DNA from: Mytilus galloprovincialis
Taxonomy: Eukaryota; Mollusca; Bivalvia; Mytilida; Mytilidae
Direction of reading: 5' to 3'
DNA: 64,000 nt
Assembly (NCBI RefSeq): GCF_965363235.1
Contig: NC_134842.1
Span: 37,724,458-37,788,457 of the forward strand
Shown one piece after another: positions 22,919 to 34,800 of this stretch (position 1 is the stretch's first letter; each line of letters opens with the position of its first letter). Both the position numbers and the translations under genes were made by a program. Below the pieces are notes generated by a model. It was not told where the DNA came from. It was given only the letters and a program-made list of their open reading frames with translations, and did no database searches.

Positions 22919-23800
22919 TAACGTATTCAAGTTCTCCAATCCTTGGTTTGAAAATGATTTGGTTTAAAGTTTCCCGATTAAGATAAATTCCGCCAATCGC
23001 TTAGGACTCACTAAATTGATAAAGTATTAAAAAAAATATAACCGAACTCCAAGAATTCAAAACTGAAAGTTATTGATCAAATGGCAAAATCGACAGTTCA
23101 AACACATCAAACAAATAGGAAACAACTGTCATATTCATGCCTCGGTACAGGCATACCCTTACGTGGAAAATGATGGATTAATATGGTTTTATAGCTTTCA
23201 AAACCCCTGGCTTTTATGACTGTCGCATATATATATCCATTATATTGACAAAGCAAAACAAACAGACACAATACATTTTGTAGGTTAAAATATCAAAAAT
23301 TTGGGTGGAACAGTCATCATTGCGTTTTAATCTCAATCATTATGAAAAAAAAAACATTGAACAAGTAACTATTTCATAAAAAAAAAATCAGCTTTGTTAT
23401 ATAGATACTCTTTAGAGAAAGTATGCTCAGAAAAGAAAGACAATAATACAACAATGACCATAGCGAAATAACACGGGATGTAAACATATGGAGCCATGCC
23501 AAAAGTATTACTTTTAATAGTGGGGTACAACATTGGATTGTCTTCTTCACGAATTTAAGTGTCCAATGAAATAGAACATCTGTTGTCTATATTAAGACAT
23601 AGATGGACAGATCCCCATTTATGTTTTTGTCTACATTGACACGGGTATTGTTAATTTAATCTAGAAAATACATCGAATATTAGCAAAAACATTATAACCT
23701 TAATTTAAAACTTCAAAGAGGATTTTACCCATTTAATCCTTTACAAAAACACGAATTGTTCGACTTTGAACCATCCTTTAAATTTCTGTACGTGAGTTGT
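22880..23800 (+). repeat. ~0.9-kb dispersed repeat, copy 2
   Basis: Colinear homologue of 3845-4740. Here the left end is fused to the five-copy 80-bp array, of which the other copy has only a remnant. Includes a family A segment at about 23055-23225. Confidence 0.8.
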
Positions 23801-24377
23801 GTATCCAGAGCTATTTTATAATGTTTGAATATATATTGTGTTTTCATTATGTTTGAATATATATTGTATTTTTATTATAGAATGTATAAGTCGGAGTGGG
23901 ATTCATGTGCACGAACTTGCTGTGTCCAAAACGTTTACACCAAAATATAGGTTTCACGATACTACTAATAGGGAAGGCTTTTTACATCGGATAAACGTGT
24001 GAGGGCATTTCGGTGTATTGTTGCCACAGACACTTATACCCACGTGACTTTCTTTTTAGACTGATACTAGTAACGGAACGCAAAATAACATTCCGTATCG
24101 CTTGTTATATATCAATTTCATCAGTAAATATTCATGAAAATAATTTTTAAGAACATAAATAAATGATATAAAAATGTTTTTCGTGAGAAATATATATATA
24201 TATCAAGAGCAAATCAAGAATACCGAAAATTTATGTTAACACATGCGGAAGAATATCTCAAGAACGTTTTGCGGGAAAAAAAGAATGCCCACTCAAATCC
24301 AATCTATTAGAAAATCGAATTATTACAGAAGAGTGTCCACCATGCACTTGTACTGCATCATTATTAGAATAGTAGAA

Positions 24378-24830
24378 TAGAATGATTGATTGATTGATTG
24401 ATTGTTGGTTGCTTAACGTCCAGTGGCAAATATTTCATGCATATTCAGGACGAGAACAAGTTCACAATAAATACAATAGGTAGGTTGATACAATAGAGGC
24501 CATCTGGGATGATGGTCAGGGAAATTTGAACTGCCACTGGAAAATGAGGGTATATTGGATAGGGTCAGAAATTTTGCCTTGCAACAGGCCACCTACGGAC
24601 CCCTCAAAGAGTTGTTGCAAGGGTTCTTAACGTGCAAAGAGCGTGGCACTCTCTTTACACGAGGCATTGGATTTAACGTCCCCCTTCTGACCGGACGTGA
24701 CTGCGAACTTGATACATCCCGCACAGCCAAACGGACGCCCCACTTCGGCAAGCGTTTTACTGCCGGTCGGGAGAAGACCAAGTGACCATATTTCTATACC
24801 CCAGTCACCCTTGTGGTGGAATAAAATGAT
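24378..24830 (-). mobile_element. SINE-like element with (GATT)n tail
   Basis: Read on the minus strand, the element ends in ...GTTAAGCAACCAACAATCAATCAATC, an (AATC)n tail typical of some SINEs. The body is markedly more GC-rich than its surroundings and opens as overlapping reading frames on both strands, which are shadows. Resembles a bivalve SINE-type repeat from memory; the head type was not determined. Confidence 0.6.
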
Positions 24831-25139
24831 ACACAAATGGATGAAAATTATATGTACATGTAACTGTTACTTATATACAAATATTAATATAATATACAAC
24901 AAACCAGAGTATACTGATTTGTATCACTACAATATAATAAATAGTTATTACGGTGAGAGTGCATTTCCTGTCATTTTTTCATCATCCATGCCCGAACTTG
25001 TCTCTGAAAAATATATCTATAATCTTCTAACTTTCATGAGACAAGGGCTTGTGATCATCTACAAGAACTTGCGGTCACCCGACGTAAGGTGGTACATAAC
25101 ACTACATGGAGATAACTCTGTAAAAATCAGTTGAACGTT

Positions 25140-25715
25140 TTAATCGCATTCTATTATTAGGAAATATTAAGCTTCTCAAGGATCAACGTTTGTGTTTGTC
25201 AAACTGCTATCTATCCAATTAAATACTTCTTTTTTAATATTTTTATCAAAGGGTCAAAGCAAATATTTTTTCGAAATTTTATAAAAATTAAACGAGTCAA
25301 ATTGATTTTATTCAAAGTTCCACCTTAGTACTTCAGCACTTTGCTTTGAAAGTATGAATCATCGGTTGGAAACGTTCGTTATTACCCTGGTTTTAGACAT
25401 AAGCTGAATAAATATAATCTTCCTTTTATGCTAGATAGAATTATCGGTAAATGTAATGAATATACTATTTGACTACTTTTTTTCATAATATAAATTTGAC
25501 TTGATTATAGTTTGAGGCAAGACTAAAATATTTCGTGTAGTTTTCTGCGAAATGTTATGTGCCATTATTGCCATGTTTTTTTTTATGTTAGTGTATAAAA
25601 TCTTCAATGACGTTCAGCCACCGATGTTAGAGTGTTGGATGTATAAATTATTATCACCAGGTAAAGCACTATGCGTTGGCTTTCAGTAGTGCGAGAATAT
25701 TATGATTCGGTATAA
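25140..25715. other. No gene seen
   Basis: AT-rich intergenic sequence without supported features. Confidence 0.4.
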
Positions 25716-25789
25716 TAATGTGTATTAGTGTAATGTTTGTACCAGTATACTTGAATCATTGGCAATCATATATACCACATCTTTCTTTT

Positions 25790-26110
25790 TATATTGTTAT
25801 ATATCAGAGTGGAAGTGGGGAATGTGTCAAAGAGACGACAACCCGATCAAAATATAGAAAACAGAAGAAGACCAACAAAGAATCTTCAACACGGCGAGAA
25901 AATCCCGCACCCGGTGGCGTGCTTCAGCTGGTCCCTAAATGAACATGTATACTAGTTCAGTAATAATGGATGTCATACATGTACTAAACTCCGGAATAAA
26001 AAATGAACTTAAATTAAAAATCATACAAGACTAACAAAGGCAAAAAGCTCCTGACTGTGAACAGGCGCAAAAATGCAACCGGGTCGAACATGTTTTGTGA
26101 GATCGCAACC
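25790..26110 (+). repeat. Family E dispersed repeat
   Basis: GAATGTGTCAAAGAGACGAC, GGCGTGCTTCAGCTGGTCCC, ACTAGTTCAGTAATAATGGA. A second copy lies at 50530-50750 with the same order of blocks. The short reading frame inside is not a gene. A family D tail fragment precedes it at about 25755. Confidence 0.75.
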
Positions 26111-26352
26111 CTCCCCTTATACATCTAGTCCATGTAGAAAAATCAAACACACATGAATCTGTCAACAATTTATAAGTTGACTGCTAGATGCCATTAGCTT
26201 CTTTCTGTTGATACAGTCCTGTCTAATAGATATTTACCCTAAGAATCATTATAGTCATTTTTATATCTTAACGACTTAGCATCGATTGAAGCATGACACA
26301 GTGAAAAAAATCAGTCTATTCTGTCGTAGAGAATGTTACAATCAATACTCAC

Positions 26353-27470
26353 CTAATAAATTTTCGGCTGTCTTTTCGGTCTTTTTACACGTTTCACAGC
26401 AGACATCGTTTCTTATACCTTCACTCTAACATCTTCCACCAAGCCACATAATTTCACAATAATCCTTCTTAAGAAAATCTGTGCAGCTACCTGTAAATAT
26501 AGATATTATGGGCCATGAAACATTTTAGAACTGAAGGCACGGAAAAGCATTTTAATCTTTTGAATAGGCTCACCATTTTCAAAATTCTTAATCATGATAC
26601 CCATGATAATCACTTAAAATCCATCTAAATGTATATAATAGAAGTACTGGACGCTTTCGAAAAGTCCCATCATATCAATAACAGTTAGGTATGTGTCGTC
26701 TTGATATCAAGAAATCATGGGTTTCAAATGCCTTAGATGGAAGAACAAAAAATATCGCAAATTTGCAGTCTTCCCATTGTTTAGAAAAGCATGTACAGAT
26801 ATTTGTTTTTTAAAACAGTTCCGAATGTTTCATTTTGAAGCATTTTTAAAGATGACAGAACTCAGAAAAAAGTTAGAATAGAAAACAATAACCGAACTAC
26901 GAGAAAAAAATGGAACGGAAAGAACCTTATCAAATGTCTAAATCAAAAGCTCAAACACGTCAGACGAATGTAAAACAACTGTCATATTCCTAACTAGGTT
27001 CAGGTATTCAAATATACTCTGCCAAAAAAAAAAAAGAAAGAAGAAACGCATAACGGATTGTTAAGAATTACAAAACATGTATTTTGAATGAAAATTTTCA
27101 ATTACTTATAAAGATATTCACTCAAATCGTGTTTGTTTTAAGATAGGAGGGTCTATTCTTTCGAGATTGACGAAAAACCCACATGTATCACAATTTGAGT
27201 TACGTCCAGTGCCATTAAAATTACAGTGTATGGCCGTCTCAGTGCTAATACTGCTTGGCATCCTGAACATAACATCGTAGTTTTAATCCTTGTTGATTTC
27301 CAAAACTTTGTCTTGGTAGCATTCCTTCAATCATTAAACATTTATTAAGAATTATAAATTATAAATGTCTTACTTTTAAGCCTGACGGCTCTGTTGTCAT
27401 CCTCAAGTTCATTCCTTAACGAAAACCCAGTGACAACACCAACCAATGCCAATACAATAAAAACTTTCAT
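26353..27470 (-). pseudogene. Secreted ShK-like cysteine-rich protein, apparently broken, partial
   Basis: Exon 1 (27470-27374) encodes a signal peptide MKVFIVLALVGVVTGFS and a short charged stretch, ending in phase 1 at a good donor (AAAA|GTAAGA). A phase-compatible exon 2 (26490-26353) follows after TATTTACAG and ends in phase 1 at GTGAGT. It holds six cysteines spaced like an ShK-type domain (CTDFLKKDYC, GGRC, NDVCCETC). ShK domains occur in toxins, and commonly in ordinary secreted invertebrate proteins, so the name does not imply venom. The frame appears to carry about one break, and no later exon was found. It could be a fossil copy or a sequencing problem. Confidence 0.5.
26915..27010 (-). 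repeat. Family A fragment
   Basis: CTTATCAAATGTCTAAATC, AAGCTCAAACACGTCAGACG and ACTGTCATATTCCTAACTAG match the reverse-oriented family A repeat. Confidence 0.6.
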
Positions 27471-27599
27471 TATGCCGTGAGGACACACTGGACGATTGAG
27501 CTTGATGTTAGTTTGACTGGAACTGTGAACAGTTACAGCAGCGGGTCTTTTAAAAATACTGACAATTGAAAAAAATGTCATAGTCCAATTTAATTGGTC

Positions 27600-28165
27600 A
27601 CATTCGAATTAAAATTATATGTATTTATGAAAATTTAAGTCGACCTTGTGATTTATAGAAATTCAAAAATGATCGTTTAAAATTTAATTTTTCACTAATC
27701 ATATCATGTTAAATTTAATTAGAGAAATTCCTCAGCAAAATAGCATACACCATTAGCAGTAAATACAACATTCACATTGCTAGTGTTAAATAATTTTTAC
27801 CAAACAAGGTCGAAGTATAGAATGTGAATTAGTACACTTAAAACAGAGTTGAAGCTATCTTTTAAAAAATGCCCTCACTGTAAAATATTTGTGAAGTGTT
27901 ATTAAGGTTCAATTAAGAAAGATAGATATAAGGTCAATGGGACTTCAGAACATTTCAATAAAAAGTTTTTCTCACAGCATCACATATCATCCGCATAGTC
28001 AAACACAACACACTTGATACCAGTAATGTTTTAACGAATGCATATAAATGTACCCCGATTTACAGAGATCCATTATTTAATTGCTTGTAATTTGTGCCCA
28101 CAAAAGCAAACATCATGATAATATTTTAGATCCCCAATGATTATCTTAATTTTACATTATTTGTT
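27600..28165. other. No gene seen
   Basis: Upstream side of the ShK-like gene; AT-rich, no supported feature. Confidence 0.4.
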
Positions 28166-28169
28166 GTTG

Positions 28170-28262
28170 TTAACATTTTGGATTTATGAGTCACTGATGT
28201 TGTAGACGAAACGGGCGTTTGGCGCACAATATTTAAATCCTAGATTCTATGGTGAGCTTATT
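28170..28262 (+). repeat. Family C fragment with GACGAAACGGGCG
   Basis: GAGTCACTGATGTTGTAGAC followed by GAAACGGGCGTTTGGCGCAC: the ribozyme-like segment of family C with altered stem II. Confidence 0.65.
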
Positions 28263-29515
28263 GTTTAAAATGTTTATACAGGAGTTTCCTTTCAGTTTCT
28301 TTAGAATTTAGATGACAATGTTGGTCTTCATTGTCGAGTCGACAGCAAACTCAATTTGTCCCTTTTCAAATAGGCAATTGGTAAATGAGAATAATATTTT
28401 CGTGTTCTAATTTTAAACACAAGAAAATTAAATAAAGAAAACATAGAGATCTGGGGTATGCATAAATGAGACACGCGAAGATAATTCAAATACAATTATT
28501 GAAGTTATAAACAGAAAAAATACGAGAGGAAAGGTATTCCTTATTAAAAGAACGGCAAACACAGAAACAAGGTATGTCAGACATAGCAAGCATCTCCCAT
28601 AATTGCAAATGCATCTTAAATGAAATCATTCCGACACACAACAAGCATAATACGTAAGGCTGTTGTGGGATTTACGACCAAGAGTTAAGCATCATGTTTA
28701 ACTTGTATTAGACAAAAGGTCCTGATTACGTGTGGAATCAGCTAGAGAGAATGACCAATAATAACTATGGTCGAAGGTTGAAGGTTGAAGGTCTTTTGCT
28801 GATGTTTTTTATGTTCTAAATGCAAGAAGATAAAAACGAAGAGGGAATAAGTAAATAAGTATTTTGTAAGTCATGTGGTTGCATTGACTTGTAACCCTTA
28901 GCTATAGGCTAACGTTTTAATAAATTAGGACACGTAGACAGTGTAAAATTAATTATTTTTTTTGATTTGACTACCCTTTTTAGTTATTCCCTCTTTAGCT
29001 TGGTGGAACATTGGTGTTTTCGAAATAACCTTTCCTAGTGGAAGAAACGCTCATAAAAGCGAAATTTAAGTTGTCAATTAGCGCATGCGTCAAGAAATTA
29101 TATGTGTTATATAGCTGTTAGTCATGTCTCTTTTGTATCCCTATGTGACTTTGTACCGATCTAGTACGTCAATTGATTTTTCACTACTTTTTTCCGTAAT
29201 CGACTGATACTTTTCGCATAATTTGTGTATACAATAGATAATTCATATTTAATCATAATTACTTCGTTCCTCTTCCAAAACATAAGAGAGAATATGATGT
29301 GACAATTCATTGTGCACTTCATGAAATAAAAAAAAAAAAAAAGTGATGGCGGATATACTACAATAAAAGAACAAAATAAGAGTACATTAATTTCAATAAC
29401 TTTAATTCACGTTTCAGTATCATATACATATTAAGGAACTGTTCTCATAACGATAAATTAAGTGTTAGAACTATTATACAGTCATGTATTAAAATATCAG
29501 GAATTTAACAAAATC
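28263..29515. other. No gene seen
   Basis: AT-rich intergenic region 3' of the prokineticin-like gene; only simple poly-A/T tracts stand out. Confidence 0.4.
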
Positions 29516-29518
29516 CTT

Positions 29519-31553
29519 TTAGCCACATGTTCCTGAAAAAATAAATAAAACGACGACTTATTAAGAGTTCAGAAATGTCTAACAATGATAATATTATTTA
29601 CTGAATTGTTGTAATAAATCAATGGAAATTCCTTAGTACATCATATGACTGCTTGCAACATGTTATAATAGTGACTTTGTATGTATGTTTGATTTTCCAA
29701 AAATGGAAGACGGATGAGGAGAAAAAAAATATTTTTTAACTTAGATAAAACGTAGATAAATGAGAAAATAGAAGAAAACCAAATTAAATGAAATATATGT
29801 ACATATGAACAGTCTGAAAAACATTTTTTTCGTTATGTGATATCGAAATACTAGTTTTACCGTTGTTTCAATTAGTCGAGCAGAAATAGCTCACATATGA
29901 CGTGGCTCTGTACTTATACATCCCGCCATTTAAAACCAGGTTTAATCCACCATTTTCTACATACAAAAATGCATGTACCAAGTAAGGAATATGACTGTTG
30001 TTATTCGTTTGCTGTGTTTGAGCTTTGATTTTGCCATTAGTGACTTTCCTTTTTGAATTTTCCTCTTAGTTCAGTATTTTTGTGATTTTACTTTTAACAC
30101 TTATTGACACTTAAGATCACCCTAGATGTATGGACTGGTTTCTATTAAAAATACTTTAGATTTATATATCATATAGTTTCGGATTTTAATTTCATTGTCT
30201 ATTAGACTTTTTTTACAATTATCGTTTGCTTTGGATTTTTTTTGATTTTTTCGACTTATATCGTATTTTATGGAATTAATTCCTAAAGAAACAGAGCATT
30301 GTTTTAGACGAGATTAAAATCTAATGAAATAAATTTACCGATTTCACCGAGTGGAACCTCAATCAATTGTTTACCAATACATTTTAGTGGACTTTGACAT
30401 GGACATGCATATGTTACCGCATCAGGAGGAGTAGAGGCTGATCCGTATCCTACATAACATGCTGAAAAAGGAATATTTAGTTTCGTATTTCTATCTTTGA
30501 AGCATGCTACAAATTTAAAATACACACCAGAATGGTAAAAGGTTTTTAACAACCAAACATGCTTAATAAGTAAATAGCACAAATTAATTATCTTGGATAA
30601 AAAAAAAAAACAAAAACATAAAGGCAACAGCATAATATACCCAAAGGTAAAGGTAAATAAATGTTTGGAAGCACAAATGGTAACGTAAGTGTTGCTCAGT
30701 TTAGTTTTGTTTTCTATTTATAAATTTGAATGACCCTTTGGTATATTTTGCCTCTCTCATCGTTCGTTTACATTAAGCGAATTACGTCATGTACAAAACA
30801 TACTTATTAACCCTTCTCTATTCGCTGGCAAACTTTAATATTGTGTTTACACCCTAATTTGACAACTATAACCAAAGAAAACAACTGTAATAAATATATC
30901 TTACAAGCACCGTGATGTCCTAATGGTACACAATGTCCATAGCTGTTTAGTCGTTTTCCTCTTGGAGGGTTGTTGCTTAAACAACATTCATTGTGATGAC
31001 AGTCTTTTTGTAAATTACAGTTTCTTGGTGCGACTGTGCCCAAAATAAACTAAAACAAATATGTTAAACGTATAAAAAATGTAATCTATTTGTCGACTAA
31101 TTACAATAACCCTTAATGTATCGCATAATCCTACTAATTAAAAAAAAAAGCTGAATATGATTATATATTTATATCATTTGATTAAAAAATATAGGTCAAT
31201 TGATATTCTCCTAACCACAGAAGGAAGTTACAGAAAGAAGAAGAAGATATAATTTATGTCTTATTAAATTTGAAATGTTCGGCTCATATTCATTACATTA
31301 GATTTGTTTTTCGTTCATTTCTAATCTCTTTTCTCTTAATCTATCTTCACAAAAGTTGATTGCCACTTTACTGACACGTCAAAAGGTAATCATTATCTTG
31401 GGGGAACCCGGCAGTTTTCATAAAACATATTGCACAATTTCGTCTTAAGAAATACAAGAGCAAGTCTTATCTTGAATCTGCATTTTAGGAACCATCCCAA
31501 TTACTTACCCCTAAACATAATACAAGAACGCACAACTGTAAAACGAACTGCAT
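29519..31553 (-). CDS. Prokineticin/astakine-like secreted protein, four exons
   Basis: Exons on the minus strand: 31553-31509, 31049-30905, 30461-30339 and 29532-29519. Phases agree at every junction (0, 1, 1), giving 108 residues and a TAA stop. Exon 1 is a signal peptide (MQFVLQLCVLVLCLG). The mature part has ten cysteines in the order of the prokineticin/colipase fold: NCNLQKDC, ECCLSNNP, YGHCVPLGHHGASC, YACPCQSPLKC and a last GTCG supplied by a 14-nt terminal exon. CVPLG, the CPC...LKC block and the total of ten cysteines are hallmarks of vertebrate prokineticins and arthropod astakines, small secreted ligands; astakines act on blood-cell production. The AVIT N-terminus needed by vertebrate prokineticins is absent, as in astakines. 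It shares a 340-bp upstream region with the divergent EF-hand gene. Receptor and role in this animal are unknown. Confidence 0.85.
29930..30080 (+). repeat. Family A repeat in intron 3 of the prokineticin-like gene
   Basis: AAACCAGGTTTAATCCACCA, ATGCATGTACCAAGTAAGGA, TTGAGCTTTGATTTTGCC, CTTTTTGAATTTTCCTC: a nearly full family A copy. Confidence 0.8.
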
Positions 31554-31893
31554 TATATTATTCTAAAAGGAAGAACGTGTCCTATTCAAATGATAAGATA
31601 TACATGTAAACCGTTACTATATTTATCAATTAAGTACAACCACCAGCTGTCGTTGAAGGTCAAAGGTGGGTATAGCATTTCGTTTGGCAGACTTGCGCAT
31701 GCTCCTTCCTTACTTTTATTTGTTTTGAAACTTCTTGCATTTACGGTACAGATATACTCAATTCAATGACAAAATCAGGAAGCAGTAGAAAAGGTTTATA
31801 GGTACATTATGCTTACGTAGTTGTCAATTACAAGATAAGGTTAAGATCGTGTAAGTTCCGTTTATCTTCATATCTGGAATTCAAACCGTCATT
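31554..31893. promoter_or_regulatory. Divergent promoter region between prokineticin-like and EF-hand genes
   Basis: 340 bp separate the two start codons. Visible motifs: GATA-type sites TGATAAGATA (31591), TTTATCAA (31622), AGATAAGG (31833) and TTTATCTT (31861); an E-box CAGCTG (31644); and a DR1-like AGGTCAAAGGTGG (31657). Start sites are not known and no clear TATA box was assigned. Motif meaning is inference. Confidence 0.5.
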
Positions 31894-34800
31894 ATGCATT
31901 TATTTGTTTTCACATTTCTGTTTGGAATAAGTTCTATTTTGTGGTATGTGCTTTTCTTCTTAAACAATGAACATTTCCTAAAAAGACGTATTTTATGATG
32001 CACAATGTATCTATTTGCAGATTGATGAAAGTACCATAGTTGTTTGAAATATAGGAAATGATTTTTGCATCTTTATTTTGATACAGAATGTAACTTAGAA
32101 TTTTTAAAATTTTCCAACTTAATGAAAAAGATCAATCTTATTACATAATTAAAAAAACAGTTTCATATGTAAAATATGTTTGAACGAAATAATAGTCATC
32201 AAGGTACCAGGTTTATAATTTAACGCCAGACGCGCTTTGTGTCTACATAAGACTTATCAGTGACGCTCAGATCAAAATAAATGTTGAAACCATTCTTTGT
32301 TTATTCTTACAGCGCCCATCCACATGGTGGTTTAACGGTTCCGGAAGTTATTGAAAAACTATGGCAACTAGCAGATTTAGACAACAGTAACTGTTTGTCA
32401 CTGACAGAATTTCAGGCAGAATTTATTACTTCATTCGACCATGACCGTGAGTAAATATTAATGTCGTCGATTCAACATAAAAAAATGTGGTATTTCATAT
32501 GAAAAAGAAGGTGTTGTATGATTGCCAATGGGACAAGTCTTTACAAGAGACCAAATAACACAGAAACTAACAATTATAGGTCAGCGTACAGTTCACAACA
32601 ATGAACAAAGCCCATATGGCATTCAGTGTGTTTGCTGGGGTAAGAACACGTATATTTTGTTTATTTCAACTGTACATTGAAGTTTTGTTTGTCACCACAT
32701 CATTTCATTATAGATACAATGGTTACTATTTAAGTCAACCATCTGACTATTATTATCAATACTGTAATTACTCTTATTGTTACTACTTCCATTGTGATAA
32801 GCAAAATGTGTATGCTTTGTTAAAATATAGATGAGAATTGACATTTAACCTTTCGATCCGAAACCATGCTTAGCATTTGTGTATATTTTCTTCTTCTTTT
32901 AATCAATAGTGTTATCTGGCTTCTATTTCATAAGAACAATGTATGTCCGATTTCTAAGTATGTCAGTAAATATAAAAATAAGAGGATGAGGTGTGATTGC
33001 CAATGAGACAACTCTCCACCAGAAACCAAATTTCATTTAAGTTTACTATAGGTCATCGTATGGCCTTCAAGAATGAGCTAACTCATACCGCATTGTCAGT
33101 AAAAAATGTCCTGTACCAAGTCAGGAATATGGGCATTGTTATATTATAGTTCGTTTCTGTGTGTGTCACATTTTAACGTTGTGTTTCTGTTGTGTCGTTT
33201 GTTTTCTTTTATATTTGAGTGTGAAATTCACATTGCTATAAGACGTGTCACGATACTTTTCTATCCCAAATTCAAGTTTGTGGTTTTGGTGTTAAATTTG
33301 TTATTCTCATCGGATTTTGTCTAATGCTTAGTCCATTTCTGTGTGTGTTACAGTTTAATGTTGTGTCGTTGTCTTTGAAAATGTTTACCTGTAAAAAAGG
33401 CATCGAACTTAATGGAAGATGTGTTTTAATTTAAGTTTTGTTTGAATTGTTATAAAAAAAAAAACGTTTCACTTTCATTATTACATGACGTCATCACACG
33501 TCATATCAGATAAACATGTAAACAATAATTTGCATCAACACTGTCCAGAATTTGCAAATAATATTTTTTTTATTAGATTCTGGATCTGTAGCAGAGCACG
33601 AGTTTGTTCACCAATGGCAACATAACTATAAGGAGCACCACCAGATTGTTGTCCACATCTTCCAACATTTTGACATGGATAAAGACGGTGTTTTGTCTAG
33701 TACCGACCTTAATGACCTCTTCCACCGCTTGGACAATAACGGTAGTAACATAAAAAATCTAGAATCATTAGAGCTTGTTTTATTTAAATGACACATATTC
33801 AAACTATCCAACTGGTTTTTGTTTTATTCGAAACAGTTTAAAACATCAAAAGGCAGCAATAGACCTTCAGAACCCTTACAAGGTGAAATGAATACAAGAT
33901 TCCCGAAATTGACCCCCATTTTCATCACAATTTATTTCTTGCTAACTCCAGACAGCAATTCCGACATCTGTCCGAGTTCCGTAGGATATTTCTTCTCGCA
34001 GGTCTGACATTGAGTAAAAAATGCAAAGGAAGTCTGATTCTTTGTCTGAATGGCAAACTGTCTCCGTTTTGTATAATAGAATAAACCAATTGAGAAATAA
34101 ATAAGAATCGAAAGGGGAATTTTTTAATCTTTTGTTGCATAGAGTTCAATTTCATTAAAAATGATGAAGGTAGATGATTTCATTGTACGAGGTTGAGGGT
34201 ATAGCATGAACTAAAAAATGTGATAGATGGGCTGCAACACGTTTTATCGTCTCCTGAGATGAGTGCATCAACCGCCACTTGTAATCTAGCCAGTCATAAA
34301 TCACTCTGGGGGTTTATTTTGTGTTGATATTAAATCATGATAAAAGATATGTGAAAGATATCAAAGGGACATGCAAACTCGTAAGTTGAAAATAAACTGC
34401 CAACAAAAAAAAAAGACAAACAGACAAACCAAACAACAGTTCACAAAATACAACATAGAAAGCTAAAAAGTGATCAGCACGAACGAACCCTAACAAAAAC
34501 TGGGGTGATCTCAGGTGCTCCAGAAGGGTAAGAATATCCTTCTCTACATATGGCACCCGCCATTCTGCTCGTGTTAGTACAAACCCGGTTATAAGTTTAA
34601 TTCGGTAGGTTATATTCGGGGAAAAGGGAGCGGGGTTGTAGTTGCGATATTTGGAACATATCCCCTATCATCTGTAAAACGGATACTAAGTATTCCATAA
34701 CGGCCAACCAAAACGTTATAGCGTCCGTAAATTGTCCATTTTTATAATCCTGTTAAAAGTTTTTTTTTGTCTTCAGTTAACCACTGTTTGGAACACAACG

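Noticed and set aside
24555-25134. Frames on both strands in a GC-richer segment, and the AT-rich extension after it
   Set aside because: The first part is a SINE-like repeat; the extension has no family resemblance or splice structure.
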